A program made the position numbers and the translations under genes. The notes beneath the pieces are model-generated. The model did no database searches. It was given only the letters and a program-made list of their open reading frames with translations, and was not told the origin of the DNA. From assembly GCF_002013465.1 (NCBI RefSeq), contig NZ_MAFC01000003.1, positions 124,001 through 188,000 of the forward strand: a stretch of DNA of 64,000 nucleotides, written 5' to 3'. This stretch comes from Mycobacterium sp. D16R12 (lineage in GTDB: Bacteria; Actinomycetota; Actinomycetes; Mycobacteriales; Mycobacteriaceae). Positions 26,381-37,813 of this stretch are shown here, piece after piece (position 1 is the first letter of the stretch; each line of letters starts with the position of its first letter).

Positions 26381-27210
26381 GCCAGTTCCGGCCCGGTCAC
26401 GTCGGGAACCACCATGGCGCCCTGACGGGCGGCCTCGTAGCGGTCCACATCGTCGAATTGGACGAACCATCGACCGTCCTGCTCCGTCAAGAGCGGCATG
26501 ATCGGCGCGATCTGTCGCGCCGAGGCGAGCACCTCCGCGACCGTCGCACCGGACGAGGACACGGCGTCGAGCTGCGACCAGGTGGGGGGAAGCAGAAAGC
26601 TGCGTCGCTCGGTAAAGGCCGATATCGCGGCCCCCGGGGTCTGCCAACCCGAGGCGACTGCCTCGGTGTTATCGCCGTCGGCATCCTGCCCCGACGGCAA
26701 CGCCGCCACGAAGAAAAACGTGTCGTAGCGACGCGGTTCTGCCTCCGGAGTGATCCAGTTGGCCCACGGCCGCAGCAGGTCTGCCCGCAGAAACAGCCCC
26801 TCACGCTGCAGGAACTCTCCGAAGGACAGCGTCTTGTCGGACAGATCGTGGCGTGCTTGACGGTACGCGGCCGCATCGCCCACGATCTCGGCCTCCGAGG
26901 TGCCCGCGAACAGCACTCCACACTCCTCGAAAGTCTCGCGGGCGGCGGCGCACACCAATGCCGACGCCAGCTCGGGCGACACACCGAACCGCTCTGCCCA
27001 CCAGTCGACATCCGGGCCCACCCACGGCAGGTCGGCGCGCAGGTCGCGGGAGTCCACACCACCACCGGGGAACACGGTCATCCCTCCGGCAAAGGCCATG
27101 GCGTTATCGCGGCGCATCAGAAACGCCTCGACGCCGACGGCACCATCACGAATGAGTACGACGGTGGCCGCAGGCTTCGGCTGCGCTGGATCGTGGGAGG
27201 TAGGTGTCAT
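26377..27210 (-). CDS. Nudix hydrolase (Rv3040c-like)
   Basis: A 277-residue Nudix protein of the long NUDT19/CoA-pyrophosphatase-like kind. The Nudix box is split: GGGVDSR near residues 49-55 is followed by an inserted segment before RETFEECGVLF at 91-101, which carries the metal-binding Glu residues. Such insertions are seen in NUDT7/19-type enzymes acting on CoA derivatives, which fits the adjacent enoyl-CoA hydratase. Substrate is inferred only. It is coupled to echA17 downstream and follows the ABC ATPase gene. Confidence 0.88.
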   Translation of the reverse strand: MTPTSHDPAQPKPAATVVLIRDGAVGVEAFLMRRDNAMAFAGGMTVFPGGGVDSRDLRADLPWVGPDVDWWAERFGVSPELASALVCAAARETFEECGVLFAGTSEAEIVGDAAAYRQARHDLSDKTLSFGEFLQREGLFLRADLLRPWANWITPEAEPRRYDTFFFVAALPSGQDADGDNTEAVASGWQTPGAAISAFTERRSFLLPPTWSQLDAVSSSGATVAEVLASARQIAPIMPLLTEQDGRWFVQFDDVDRYEAARQGAMVVPDVTGPELA

Positions 27211-27237
27211 CGACGAGAACTCCTTAAACTTTGCACG

Positions 27238-28080
27238 CTACTGCGCCCGGTGGGCTGCCCGGGCCCGGGCACGTCGCGCGAAGTAGCGCCCGTCGATCAT
27301 CTCAACCACGATCGACTGGCCGAACGCGCGGGACAGGTTCTCGCTGGTCATCACGTCCGCCAGCAGGCCCTGAGCGACAACCTCTCCCTCGGACAGCAAC
27401 AACGCGTGGCTGAAACCGGGTGGGATCTCCTCGACATGGTGGGTAACCAAAACCATCGCGGGCGCATCCGGGTCGGCGGCAAGCTCACCCAGCCGCGCCA
27501 CAAGTTCCTCACGCCCGCCCAGATCCAGCCCGGCGGCCGGCTCATCGAGGAGCAGCAGCTCGGGATCGGTCATCAAGGCACGCGCGATAAGCACCCGCTT
27601 GCGCTCACCCTCGGACAGCGTCCCGTACGTGCGATCGGACAGATGCTCGGCACCGAGAGTCTCGAGCATGTCCACCGCGCGCGCGGTGTCGATCTCCTCG
27701 TACTCCTCGCGCCACCGCCCCAGCACCGCGTACCCGGCCGAGACCACCAGATCACGGACCACTTCGTTATCCGGTATCCGCTGCGCGAGCGCGGCCGAAC
27801 TCAGGCCGATCCGCGCCTTGAGCTCGGAGACATCGACACGACCCAACCGCTCACCCAGGATCGCCGCCTGACCCGACGTGGGGTGCTCCATGGCGGCCGC
27901 GATCCGCAGCAACGACGTCTTCCCCGCTCCGTTGGGACCGACGACCACCCACCGTTCGTCGAGCTCGACCGACCAGGTGACCGGGCCTACCAGCACCTTG
28001 CGATTGCGCTGCAGCAGGACATCGCGGAAATCGAGCAGAAGGTCCGGATCAATTTCGGCCACGGGGTCATCGTGCCGCAT
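27238..28080 (-). CDS. ABC transporter ATP-binding protein (Rv3041c-like)
   Basis: A 280-residue ATPase subunit: Walker A VVVGPNGAGKTSLLRI near residue 47, signature YGTLSEGERKRVLIARAL, Walker B LLLDEPAAGLDLGG, and switch His in LVTHHVEE. No membrane partner is encoded nearby, so it may act with a distant permease or be a soluble ABC protein. ATG at 28080 is used; a GTG at 28110 would add ten residues. It heads the Rv3041c-to-Rv3037c operon. Confidence 0.9.
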   Translation of the reverse strand: MRHDDPVAEIDPDLLLDFRDVLLQRNRKVLVGPVTWSVELDERWVVVGPNGAGKTSLLRIAAAMEHPTSGQAAILGERLGRVDVSELKARIGLSSAALAQRIPDNEVVRDLVVSAGYAVLGRWREEYEEIDTARAVDMLETLGAEHLSDRTYGTLSEGERKRVLIARALMTDPELLLLDEPAAGLDLGGREELVARLGELAADPDAPAMVLVTHHVEEIPPGFSHALLLSEGEVVAQGLLADVMTSENLSRAFGQSIVVEMIDGRYFARRARARAAHRAQ

Positions 28081-28200
28081 CGAGCCCGGCGAGCGGCGAG
28101 CGGGAGCCACCTCGCGAGCCGTCCCGACCGTGCGCCTGAGCCTCTATCGCGTATCCTCATTCATACGTCAGCAAGCTCGGAAGGAATTCTAGGCAACGAT

Positions 28201-28947
28201 ATGACAAACGATCTAGATCCCGATCCCTACCTGGACACGGTGCACAGTATCGGGCTTGCTAACCATCGGCTCATCACTCAGCTCGATGCCGAGGCGAATC
28301 GAATCCAGCAACGTGCAGCTCATGGCGAGGATCGTTCGTGGGTATGGGATGACCTCAAGGCATGGCGTCGCCGGGTCGATGCCTTCCAGTCTCAGCTGCG
28401 CCGCGACACGACGACCCTGGGCCGTTTGATCGATGCCAACCGGCGAATCCAGGGATCAGACAGTGCGGAAGATAGTCGCACATCAAAACTTGATTCCTCG
28501 GCCGATAGCAACCGCAGCAGCCTTTACCCGTTCAAAGATCCCCGAGCACAAGAGGAATTCGTCGCCAGACTTAACCGGGTGTTCGCTGTGCTGCACACGC
28601 CCGGTCGCGGGCCGTATTCCAACAGCGAATTCTTAGTCTTCATGCGGACCGGGGGTACCGTAGTCTCTGCGCCTTACCTGTCGCAGTTGCGGAACGGACA
28701 GCGGGGGCGCCCCTCACTCCAGGCGCTGGAGAGCATCGCGCATGCCTTTCGCATCGATGTCCGTTACTTCACCGATAGTGGCTACGCGGACGAGCTGGAC
28801 GCGGATTTGACCACACTTGAACTCGCCCAGAACCCAGCGGTGGCCGAGCTGACAACCACACTGGTCGATCTCCCGCACGCCCTTTGCGAACAGTTGCTCG
28901 TCGACGCCGAATCGTTCGACCGACGCAATCAGGCCGCGACGTCCTGA
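28201..28947 (+). CDS. EspR-like DNA-binding regulator with N-terminal extension
   Basis: A 248-residue protein in two parts. The N-terminal half (about 1-115) is charged and helical (DDLKAWRRRVDAFQSQLRRD), possibly a coiled coil, of no known family. The C-terminal half strongly resembles EspR, the nucleoid-associated regulator of ESX-1 genes: FVARLNRVFAVLHTPGRGPY, SAPYLSQLRNGQRGRPSLQA, and FRIDVRYFTDSGYADELDAD. EspR itself is about 132 residues and lacks such an extension. ATG at 28201 is the first in-frame start; GGAAGG is 17 bases upstream, rather far. The 3' end overlaps the convergent YczE-like gene. DNA binding is near certain; the targets are unknown. Confidence 0.8.
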   Translation: MTNDLDPDPYLDTVHSIGLANHRLITQLDAEANRIQQRAAHGEDRSWVWDDLKAWRRRVDAFQSQLRRDTTTLGRLIDANRRIQGSDSAEDSRTSKLDSSADSNRSSLYPFKDPRAQEEFVARLNRVFAVLHTPGRGPYSNSEFLVFMRTGGTVVSAPYLSQLRNGQRGRPSLQALESIAHAFRIDVRYFTDSGYADELDADLTTLELAQNPAVAELTTTLVDLPHALCEQLLVDAESFDRRNQAATS

Positions 28948-29618
28948 GGCGATCTGGCCGACGCGGCAGACGCGGAGTTGTCGCGTTGCGTACTCAGCAC
29001 CGCACCCCACCCACTGACGGCCAGTAGCCGCCGGGGCAGCAGCCGCAGCACCACCTGTATGAGAGGCCCGATACCCAGCGCGTAGAGCAGGGTCCCGACA
29101 CCCACGTTCCCGCCGAGCAGCCAACCCGTCGCCACCACGATGACCTCGATGGTGGTCCTGATCAGCCGCACTGACCGGCCGGTGCGATGAACCAGTCCAG
29201 TTGTCAGTCCATCACGAGGCCCCGGCCCCAGCCCGGCTCCGACGTACAGCACCGTCGCGATCGCGTTCAGCAGTACGCCGCCCACCAGAAAGGCCACCCG
29301 CACGGCCATCGCCGACGGCGCAGGCAGCCAGGCCAGTGTGGAATCGACGGCAACCGCGATGACGACGATGTTGGCGATCGTCCCGACACCCGGCCTGTTA
29401 CGCAACGGAATCCACGCGAGAAGTACGACGACACCGGTGACCGCCGAGGCCAGTCCGATGCTCATCCCGGTACGCATGGAGAGCCCCTGATGGAACACGT
29501 CCCACGGGTCCAATCCGAGCCCCGCGCGCACCATGAGCGCCATTGAGAACCCGTACAGATACAGACCCACCAACAAGGCAGTGCCGCGTGCACTCCAACC
29601 AATCCATTTCCCGATCAC
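28929..29618 (-). CDS. YczE/YitT-type integral membrane protein
   Basis: About 229 residues with roughly five to six transmembrane helices and the YczE motifs FSMALMVRAGLGLDPWDVFH, TGMSIGLASAVTGVVVLL and VGAGLGPGPRDGLTTGLVHR. YczE proteins are repeatedly found divergent from MocR-family regulators, as here; their transport role is unproven. The start is uncertain: GTG 29618 is used. A TTG at 29654 would add 12 residues but lies inside the operator region. The 3' end overlaps the EspR-like gene by 19 bases. Confidence 0.8.
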   Translation of the reverse strand: MIGKWIGWSARGTALLVGLYLYGFSMALMVRAGLGLDPWDVFHQGLSMRTGMSIGLASAVTGVVVLLAWIPLRNRPGVGTIANIVVIAVAVDSTLAWLPAPSAMAVRVAFLVGGVLLNAIATVLYVGAGLGPGPRDGLTTGLVHRTGRSVRLIRTTIEVIVVATGWLLGGNVGVGTLLYALGIGPLIQVVLRLLPRRLLAVSGWGAVLSTQRDNSASAASARSPQDVAA

Positions 29619-29636
29619 CAGCCGATTTTCTCGACC

Positions 29637-29677
29637 AACTGGCTTGTCTTTCAATAGCCAGTTGAGTCACACTGGCT
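29637..29677. promoter_or_regulatory. MocR operator candidate
   Basis: Three copies of one half-site lie between the divergent starts: AACTGGCT (29637-29644), AGCCAGTT (29656-29663, inverted) and ACTGGCT (29671-29677). MocR regulators commonly bind repeated half-sites in mixed orientation. The regulator's ATG at 29681 follows within four bases with no ribosome site, suggesting a leaderless transcript controlled by its own product. Confidence 0.55.
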
Positions 29678-29680
29678 TTT

Positions 29681-31129
29681 ATGTCTGATCGCGTGGTCAT
29701 TGCCGACACCCTGGCCCGTCACCTCGGCCAATGGCGCACCGCGGGCTCTGCGGGGCCCGCCTACGGAGCGTTGGCGGATGCGATCCGGCTGCTCGTCATC
29801 GACGGACGGCTGCCCCTCGGCGCCCGTATCCCGAGCGAACGAGCATTGTCGAGTGCGCTGCACGTCAGCCGCACCACTGTCACCGCCGCATACGCGGACC
29901 TGCGCGAGAACGGATACCTGCGCGGCCGCCAGGGCGCACGCAGCACCACCGCTCTGCCCGGTCCTGACCGATCACATTCGGCCACCACGGGATTGGCGAG
30001 CGCGATGATTGACCTGCAAAATGCCGCGACCGCCGCACCGGCTGCCGCGGTACTTGAGGCGTATCAGGCGGCCCTGACCAAACTGCCGACCCACCTTCGG
30101 GGAATCGGGCATGAGCTGGTGGGCATTCCGGAGCTTCGTCCCTGCATCGCCGAGCACTTCTCTCGGCGCGGTCTGCCCACCGCAGAGGACCAGATCATGG
30201 TGACGTGCGGCGCCCAGCAGGCCATCGCACTGCTCCTCGGCGCCTTTGTGGAACCCGGCGACCGAGTCCTGGTGGAGCAGCCGAGTTACCACGGGGCCCT
30301 CGATGCGATCACCCAACGCGGCGCACGCCCTGTTCCGGTACCGATGCACACCCACGAGCTCGAGTCCGGCTGGGATATGACCGGCATGGAGACCACCATC
30401 CGTCAAACGGCCCCAAACCTGGCCTACCTGGTGCTGGACAACCACAACCCCACCGGCCTCACCATGCCACTTGCACAACGAAAAGCATTGGCGGACATCA
30501 TCTCCCAGACCCGAACCCGTACGATCGTCGATGAGTCGCTTGTCGGATCCTGGCATGTGGCACCCACGCCCGCGCCGATGGCCTCGCTGGTGGCTCGTCC
30601 CGATCTGGTGGTCACCATCGGGTCCATGTCGAAATCGTTCTGGGGCGGTATACGCGTCGGCTGGATTCGCGCCGACCGCACCACCATCGCCCGGCTTGCC
30701 GCGGTGCGCTCTGCCATGGACACCGGAACGCCGATCCTCGAGCAGCTGGCCGCAGCCGAGCTACTGGAACGCGCGGACGAGGTGGAGGCCACGCAACGTG
30801 AGACCCTTCGCGCGCGGCGGGCCCTGGTGGTGGCCGAGCTGCACCGGCGACTTCCCGATTGGGAGCTGCAGGAAGCCGAAGGCGGACTGTGCATCTGGGC
30901 CCGGCTACCCGCGCCGATGAGCACCGCGCTGGCGGCGGCCGCCGCGCGCCTCGGGGTCCGCATCGCTGCCGGTCCACGGTTCGGGGTCGGCGGCTCACTG
31001 GAACGTTTTGTGCGGGTGCCCTTCACCCAGCACGACGATCAGTTGTTACGTGGCGTGGAGCTGCTGGCCCAGGCCTGGCACACCGTGACCGGTGCTGCAC
31101 CGCTTGCCGATACGGCGATGGTGGGTTGA
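29681..31129 (+). CDS. MocR/PdxR-family regulator (GntR HTH + aminotransferase fold)
   Basis: A 482-residue fusion of a GntR winged helix (LGARIPSERALSSALHVSRT, TVTAAYADLRENGYLRG) with a type I aminotransferase-like domain. That domain keeps the PLP pocket: AYLVLDNHNPTGLTMPLAQR, and the Schiff-base lysine in MSKSFWGGIRVGWIRA (Lys318). Family members sense PLP or an amino compound and regulate vitamin B6, GABA or transporter genes. It is divergent from the YczE-like gene, the YczR/YczE arrangement known in other bacteria. Effector unknown. Confidence 0.92.
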   Translation: MSDRVVIADTLARHLGQWRTAGSAGPAYGALADAIRLLVIDGRLPLGARIPSERALSSALHVSRTTVTAAYADLRENGYLRGRQGARSTTALPGPDRSHSATTGLASAMIDLQNAATAAPAAAVLEAYQAALTKLPTHLRGIGHELVGIPELRPCIAEHFSRRGLPTAEDQIMVTCGAQQAIALLLGAFVEPGDRVLVEQPSYHGALDAITQRGARPVPVPMHTHELESGWDMTGMETTIRQTAPNLAYLVLDNHNPTGLTMPLAQRKALADIISQTRTRTIVDESLVGSWHVAPTPAPMASLVARPDLVVTIGSMSKSFWGGIRVGWIRADRTTIARLAAVRSAMDTGTPILEQLAAAELLERADEVEATQRETLRARRALVVAELHRRLPDWELQEAEGGLCIWARLPAPMSTALAAAAARLGVRIAAGPRFGVGGSLERFVRVPFTQHDDQLLRGVELLAQAWHTVTGAAPLADTAMVG

Positions 31130-31143
31130 CCCGCCGCGCGGAC

Positions 31144-32385
<1,242 letters not shown>

Positions 32386-32397
32386 TTATCGCAGCCG

Positions 32398-34155
<1,758 letters not shown>

Positions 34156-34254
34156 CTAGCCCGCGCCACCCCCGATCGTGGAGCGGGTCCTACAGAGAGT
34201 CGTACTTCGGGTTGACTACCATCCGCGCGGCCGTGGTCGAAGCGTCCTACCCGT

Positions 34255-35328
34255 GTGTTCACGACCCCGCGCGGTAAGTTCAACCGGGTGCAGACAGCGA
34301 GGTTCTGGGGCGCTGCCGTGATGTCGGCAGCACTGGTGACGGCGACGGTATCCGGCTGTACGGAGAAACCCACCAACGAGACCCCGAGCACCCTGGCCAC
34401 CAGCACCACGAAGATCGCCGGCGCGGGTGTGTTGGGCAATGCGCGCAAGCCCGACGAGTCCTGCGCCAAGGATCCGGCGGTCCTCGACCCGGCCGCACCG
34501 CGTGAGGTGCGGCACGCCCAAGGCGAGACCGAAGTACCCGAGGACGCCAAACGCATCGTGGTCCTGGACGCCGGCGCTATCGACACCCTGTGCGCGCTGG
34601 GGCTGCAGGATCGCATCGTGGGAGTCGCGCTGGCGGACCGCGCGACCTCTCCCCCGTCGTACCTGGGCACGACCGTCCATGACCTGCCGTCAATCGGTCC
34701 GATGGCATCTCCGGACTTGGCCAAGATCGGTGCCGCCAAACCCGATCTCATCCTGAGCTCCAATGGCGAACAGAATTCCTACCTCGACCTGAGCGCTATC
34801 GCTCCTACCGTGATCGTGTCCGGACATGATCTGGCCGAGCACGTCCGGCTGGTGGGTAAGGCGACCAGACGGACCGCCGAGACCGACAAGCTGTGGTCAG
34901 GTTTTATCGACGCCGCGAAGAAAGTGGGCCGCGAGAACGACGCCACCCACTTCCAGGTCTCAATCGTCCAGTTCACCGACCAGACGGTGCGGGTGTACGG
35001 CGTCAATAACTTCCCGGCGTCTGTGCTCGCCACCGTGGGATTGGATCGTCCTGCCACCCAACGGTTTACCGATACTTCGTTCATCGAGATCGACACCGAC
35101 GACTTCTCGGCCGCCGAGGGCGACATCGTCTACGTCTCCTTCACCAGCCCGGCGGCCAAGGATCGCGCCGCCCGGATTTTCGATACCAAACCCTGGATGG
35201 CGCTCGGCGCCACGCGCGATCACCGGGTGTTCGCGGTCAACAACGAGGTTTGGCAGACCGGGGACGGAATTGTCGCGGCGCGCGGGATCCTCGATGACCT
35301 GCAGTGGGTCAACGCGCCCATCAACTAG
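34255..35328 (+). CDS. fecB: FecB-like Fe3+-siderophore-binding lipoprotein
   Basis: A 357-residue class III periplasmic binding protein. The signal peptide GAAVMSAALVTATVSGC ends in a lipobox, followed by a Thr/Ser linker. The binding domain has AKRIVVLDAGAIDTLCALGL, GPMASPDLAKIGAAKPDLIL and SAIAPTVIVSG, the helical-backbone lobes of siderophore-binding proteins. Rv3044 FecB is its positional match. GTG 34255 is used; GTG 34288 would give a shorter leader starting VQTARFWG. Permease partners are not adjacent. Confidence 0.88.
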   Translation: MFTTPRGKFNRVQTARFWGAAVMSAALVTATVSGCTEKPTNETPSTLATSTTKIAGAGVLGNARKPDESCAKDPAVLDPAAPREVRHAQGETEVPEDAKRIVVLDAGAIDTLCALGLQDRIVGVALADRATSPPSYLGTTVHDLPSIGPMASPDLAKIGAAKPDLILSSNGEQNSYLDLSAIAPTVIVSGHDLAEHVRLVGKATRRTAETDKLWSGFIDAAKKVGRENDATHFQVSIVQFTDQTVRVYGVNNFPASVLATVGLDRPATQRFTDTSFIEIDTDDFSAAEGDIVYVSFTSPAAKDRAARIFDTKPWMALGATRDHRVFAVNNEVWQTGDGIVAARGILDDLQWVNAPIN

Positions 35329-35379
35329 ATCCCCAGTCGCTCCACTCACGCCCACCGCGCCAGGCGTTACGCTCCCGGC

Positions 35380-35658
35380 ATGTACCACGTACTGCAGCTG
35401 ACCTATACCCAACCGCTCGATGTCGTAGATAGCGTCCGCCCCGCACACCTGGAGTGGCTCGACGGCGAGATCGCGGCAGGCAATCTGCTGATCAGCGGGC
35501 GCAACGAAGCAGGTACCGGCGGCGTGCTGGTTACCGGCGACATCAGCGCACAGGATGCCGAGGCCCTGATCGCCGCAGATCCGTACACCACGGCCGGGGT
35601 TGCCGAGTACACCCGAATTGGGTTCAACGCGGGACGCAAAGCGGAGATAATCCCTTGA
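35380..35658 (+). CDS. YciI-family small protein
   Basis: A 92-residue YciI-like protein of ferredoxin-like fold: HVLQLTYTQPLDVVDSVRPA, then HLEWLDGEIAAGNLLISG with the conserved His and Asp, GGVLVTGDISAQDAEALIAA, DPYTTAGVAEYTRI. Members are small dimeric enzymes or binding proteins, some with dehydrochlorinase-like activity. The stop overlaps the next gene's TTG start (TTGA), giving translational coupling. Confidence 0.88.
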   Translation: MYHVLQLTYTQPLDVVDSVRPAHLEWLDGEIAAGNLLISGRNEAGTGGVLVTGDISAQDAEALIAADPYTTAGVAEYTRIGFNAGRKAEIIP

Positions 35659-36167
35659 GTAACAAGAGTTTTCCCGAGAATCGCTGGGGCAATCCCGAGA
35701 GTACGTTATCCCGCGTGGCGGCCAGGTTCGCGGCCACCAAACCGGGTTCGTGGACCATCCGCAAGCTGACCCCGCTGGACCGGGCCGTCATGGAGCGCAC
35801 CGGCAGCCGGTACACGGTGCTAGGCCCCTTGGGTTTGTCGACGCTGCTGCTCACCACGACGGGCCGCAAGTCTGGCCAGCCTCGGGTCTCCCCACTGCTG
35901 TATCTGCACGATGGCGATCGGATCGCACTGGTGGGCAGCAATTTCGGCCAGGAGAAGCACCCAGCGTGGACCACCAACCTGCTCGCCGATCCGCGGGCCA
36001 AGGTGACACTGGCCGGCCAGACCATCGATGTGGTCGCGACCCTCGCGCAGGGCGCCGAGCGCGACGACTACTACCGGCGCTTCGAGGCAATGCTCGCGGT
36101 CTACTCCGCCTATAAGGGCCGCACCAGCCGTGAGATCAGGGTTTTCATCCTGGAACGTGCCACTTAA
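35655..36167 (+). CDS. F420-dependent nitroreductase-family (DUF385) protein
   Basis: A 170-residue FDOR/Ddn-family protein. The cofactor region is LSTLLLTTTGRKSGQPRVSP, followed by LVGSNFGQEKHPAWTTNLLA and DPRAKVTLAGQTIDV. TTG at 35655 overlapping the YciI stop is chosen because GGAG sits nine bases upstream. The family reduces quinones or activates nitro compounds with F420H2. A second member of this family lies at 20.9 kb in the same window. Confidence 0.88.
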   Translation: MSNKSFPENRWGNPESTLSRVAARFAATKPGSWTIRKLTPLDRAVMERTGSRYTVLGPLGLSTLLLTTTGRKSGQPRVSPLLYLHDGDRIALVGSNFGQEKHPAWTTNLLADPRAKVTLAGQTIDVVATLAQGAERDDYYRRFEAMLAVYSAYKGRTSREIRVFILERAT

Positions 36168-36301
36168 AGCTATCCGTTACGGGCAGTATCCGTACCCTTA
36201 GTACCGGTTCTGAACAGGGACTTCAGAATCATTTTGTCTAAATGTTCCCATTTTCGCTCCAATTGGGCTAACGTTCTCCGCAGTCCGCGGAAGGATGGAA
36301 C

Positions 36302-36775
36302 GTGATCCAGGAACGCATCGACATTGCCGTGGCCGCTAGGCCCGAAACCATCCTCGAGGTGCTCAAGGATGTGGAGTCCGTCGACAGTTGGCTGCGGCCA
36401 CATCTGCCGACGTGGCCGCCGGTCGCCAGCACCATGACCGTCGTCGAATCATTTGATGACGGCTCGCCACGGCTGGTACGAACGGTGAGCACCACGCTCG
36501 GAATCTCCGATGATTCCCTGACCGAGTACGAGTGGTATCCCGACGGCTGCCGGCTGACCATGCTGGAAAGCAAAACCCTCCGCCATAACGTCAGCCGGTT
36601 CACCGTCGTCCCCGACGACCCCGAATCCCGCCTCACCGCCGATATCTCCCTGGACCTCAAGATCCGATTGCCCGGACTACTGGAGCGCCAGCTCAAGAAG
36701 ACCCAGGTGGGATTTGTTCGCAGCTTCCAGCGGGCGCTTGCCGCCGAATCGGCCCGGCGCGAGCTGAATTCGTAA
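36302..36775 (+). CDS. SRPBCC-family protein (polyketide cyclase/dehydrase-like)
   Basis: A 157-residue START-fold protein: RIDIAVAARPETILEVLKDV, ESVDSWLRPHLPTWPPVAST, and a C-terminal helix ERQLKKTQVGFVRSFQRALA. The GTG start has GGAAGGA upstream. Many mycobacterial relatives bind lipids; no substrate can be named. It faces another SRPBCC gene on the opposite strand, 12 bases between stops. The 134 bases upstream contain no gene. Confidence 0.85.
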   Translation: MIQERIDIAVAARPETILEVLKDVESVDSWLRPHLPTWPPVASTMTVVESFDDGSPRLVRTVSTTLGISDDSLTEYEWYPDGCRLTMLESKTLRHNVSRFTVVPDDPESRLTADISLDLKIRLPGLLERQLKKTQVGFVRSFQRALAAESARRELNS

Positions 36776-36787
36776 CGACCTCTGGGT

Positions 36788-37204
36788 TCAGTGCGAACCC
36801 ACACCGACGGCACGTCGTTTCACCGAACGCAGCAGATGATTGGTCACCAACACGTGACCGCGCGTGCCGATCACCAGCGCACGGTAGATCCGGCCTCGTA
36901 ACCCAGGAAAATCCGCATACGTCTGCGCGCGCAGCTGAGTACCACCGTCGCGAGTCTGGTCAAGTTCGAATACCAACTCGTAGCGCGAGAAACGGTGCTT
37001 CCCGGCCAAACTCAGCCGTTGTTCGGGGTCGACTTCGTCGATGGCGAAGCCCGCACGCGGACTGGTGCCCAGCACAGTGCCCAACGGGTTGCGTTCAGCG
37101 GATCGCAAAATGGCGTCAACGTAGTGCCGCAGGCTCTCCCACACCCGGTCCCGCGGCGCGTCGATACGGATCGCATGCTCGTCAATATAGGATAGATGTT
37201 CCAT
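36788..37204 (-). CDS. SRPBCC-family protein
   Basis: A 138-residue SRPBCC protein: EHAIRIDAPRDRVWESLRHY, a basic hydrophobic core ELVFELDQTRDGGTQLRAQT, and a C-terminal helix HVLVTNHLLRSVKRRAVG. It is divergent from a TetR gene across about 36 bases, so the TetR protein likely controls it. The function is unknown beyond hydrophobic ligand binding. Confidence 0.82.
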   Translation of the reverse strand: MEHLSYIDEHAIRIDAPRDRVWESLRHYVDAILRSAERNPLGTVLGTSPRAGFAIDEVDPEQRLSLAGKHRFSRYELVFELDQTRDGGTQLRAQTYADFPGLRGRIYRALVIGTRGHVLVTNHLLRSVKRRAVGVGSH

Positions 37205-37240
37205 ATCTCAGGTTTACCAGAATTAGGACGAATATTCCAG

Positions 37241-37813
37241 ATGGCCCCCGAACGCAAGCACACCAGCGACGCCATCCTCGACGCGGTGCGAACGCTGCTG
37301 CTCGACGGTGGCCCCCGGGCCGCAACCGTCGCGGCCATCTCCAGCACCTCTGGCGCCCCGGCCGGAACACTGAACCATCGCTTCGGTAACCGCGAGGCCA
37401 TCATGTCGGCGACATGGCTGCGCGCGTTGGAGCGCTTCCACGAGAGCGCGTTCCACGCGCTGCACTCTTCCGCAGATCCCGTTGACAATGCTGTGGCACT
37501 TGCACTTTCGGTGCCATTTTTTGCGCGCACCTATCCCGATGATGCCCGGCTACTGTTCTCCTTACGTAGCGCCGACGTCCTTGGCGCCGACGCGGCGACA
37601 GCACTGGAGGCGATGAACGAACCGTTGTTCACCGCCATGCGGGATCTGACGCGGGCCGTCTACGGCCGCACTGACGCGCGCAGCCGCGACAGACTCATGC
37701 GCGCCGTGGTCGACTTGCCGTACGCCGCGGTGCGTCGCCACATGCCCGGCCTGCCCGGGTGGCTCGAAGAAGATCTGGCGGACGCGGTCCGCACATTGTT
37801 GGCATCACGGTGA
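37241..37813 (+). CDS. TetR-family regulator
   Basis: A 190-residue TetR regulator: ERKHTSDAILDAVRTLLLDG, the helix-turn-helix AATVAAISSTSGAPAGTLNH, RFGNREAIMSATWLRA, and a ligand domain without recognisable signature. ATG at 37241 is used; an ATG at 37196 would overlap the divergent SRPBCC start. The stop overlaps the start of the exporter gene (GTGA), so it probably regulates both that gene and the divergent SRPBCC gene. Confidence 0.88.
   Translation: MAPERKHTSDAILDAVRTLLLDGGPRAATVAAISSTSGAPAGTLNHRFGNREAIMSATWLRALERFHESAFHALHSSADPVDNAVALALSVPFFARTYPDDARLLFSLRSADVLGADAATALEAMNEPLFTAMRDLTRAVYGRTDARSRDRLMRAVVDLPYAAVRRHMPGLPGWLEEDLADAVRTLLASR

Noticed and set aside
26458..28200. Very long forward open frame ahead of the EspR-like gene
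   Set aside because: It lies antisense to the Nudix and ABC genes, has arginine/histidine-rich composition typical of high-GC shadow frames, and only its last 248 codons show real protein motifs.
36168..36301. Repeated TATCCGT and weak TACGG/CCGTA stem before the SRPBCC gene
   Set aside because: Arms of five bases are expected by chance and the location does not match a clear terminator or operator.
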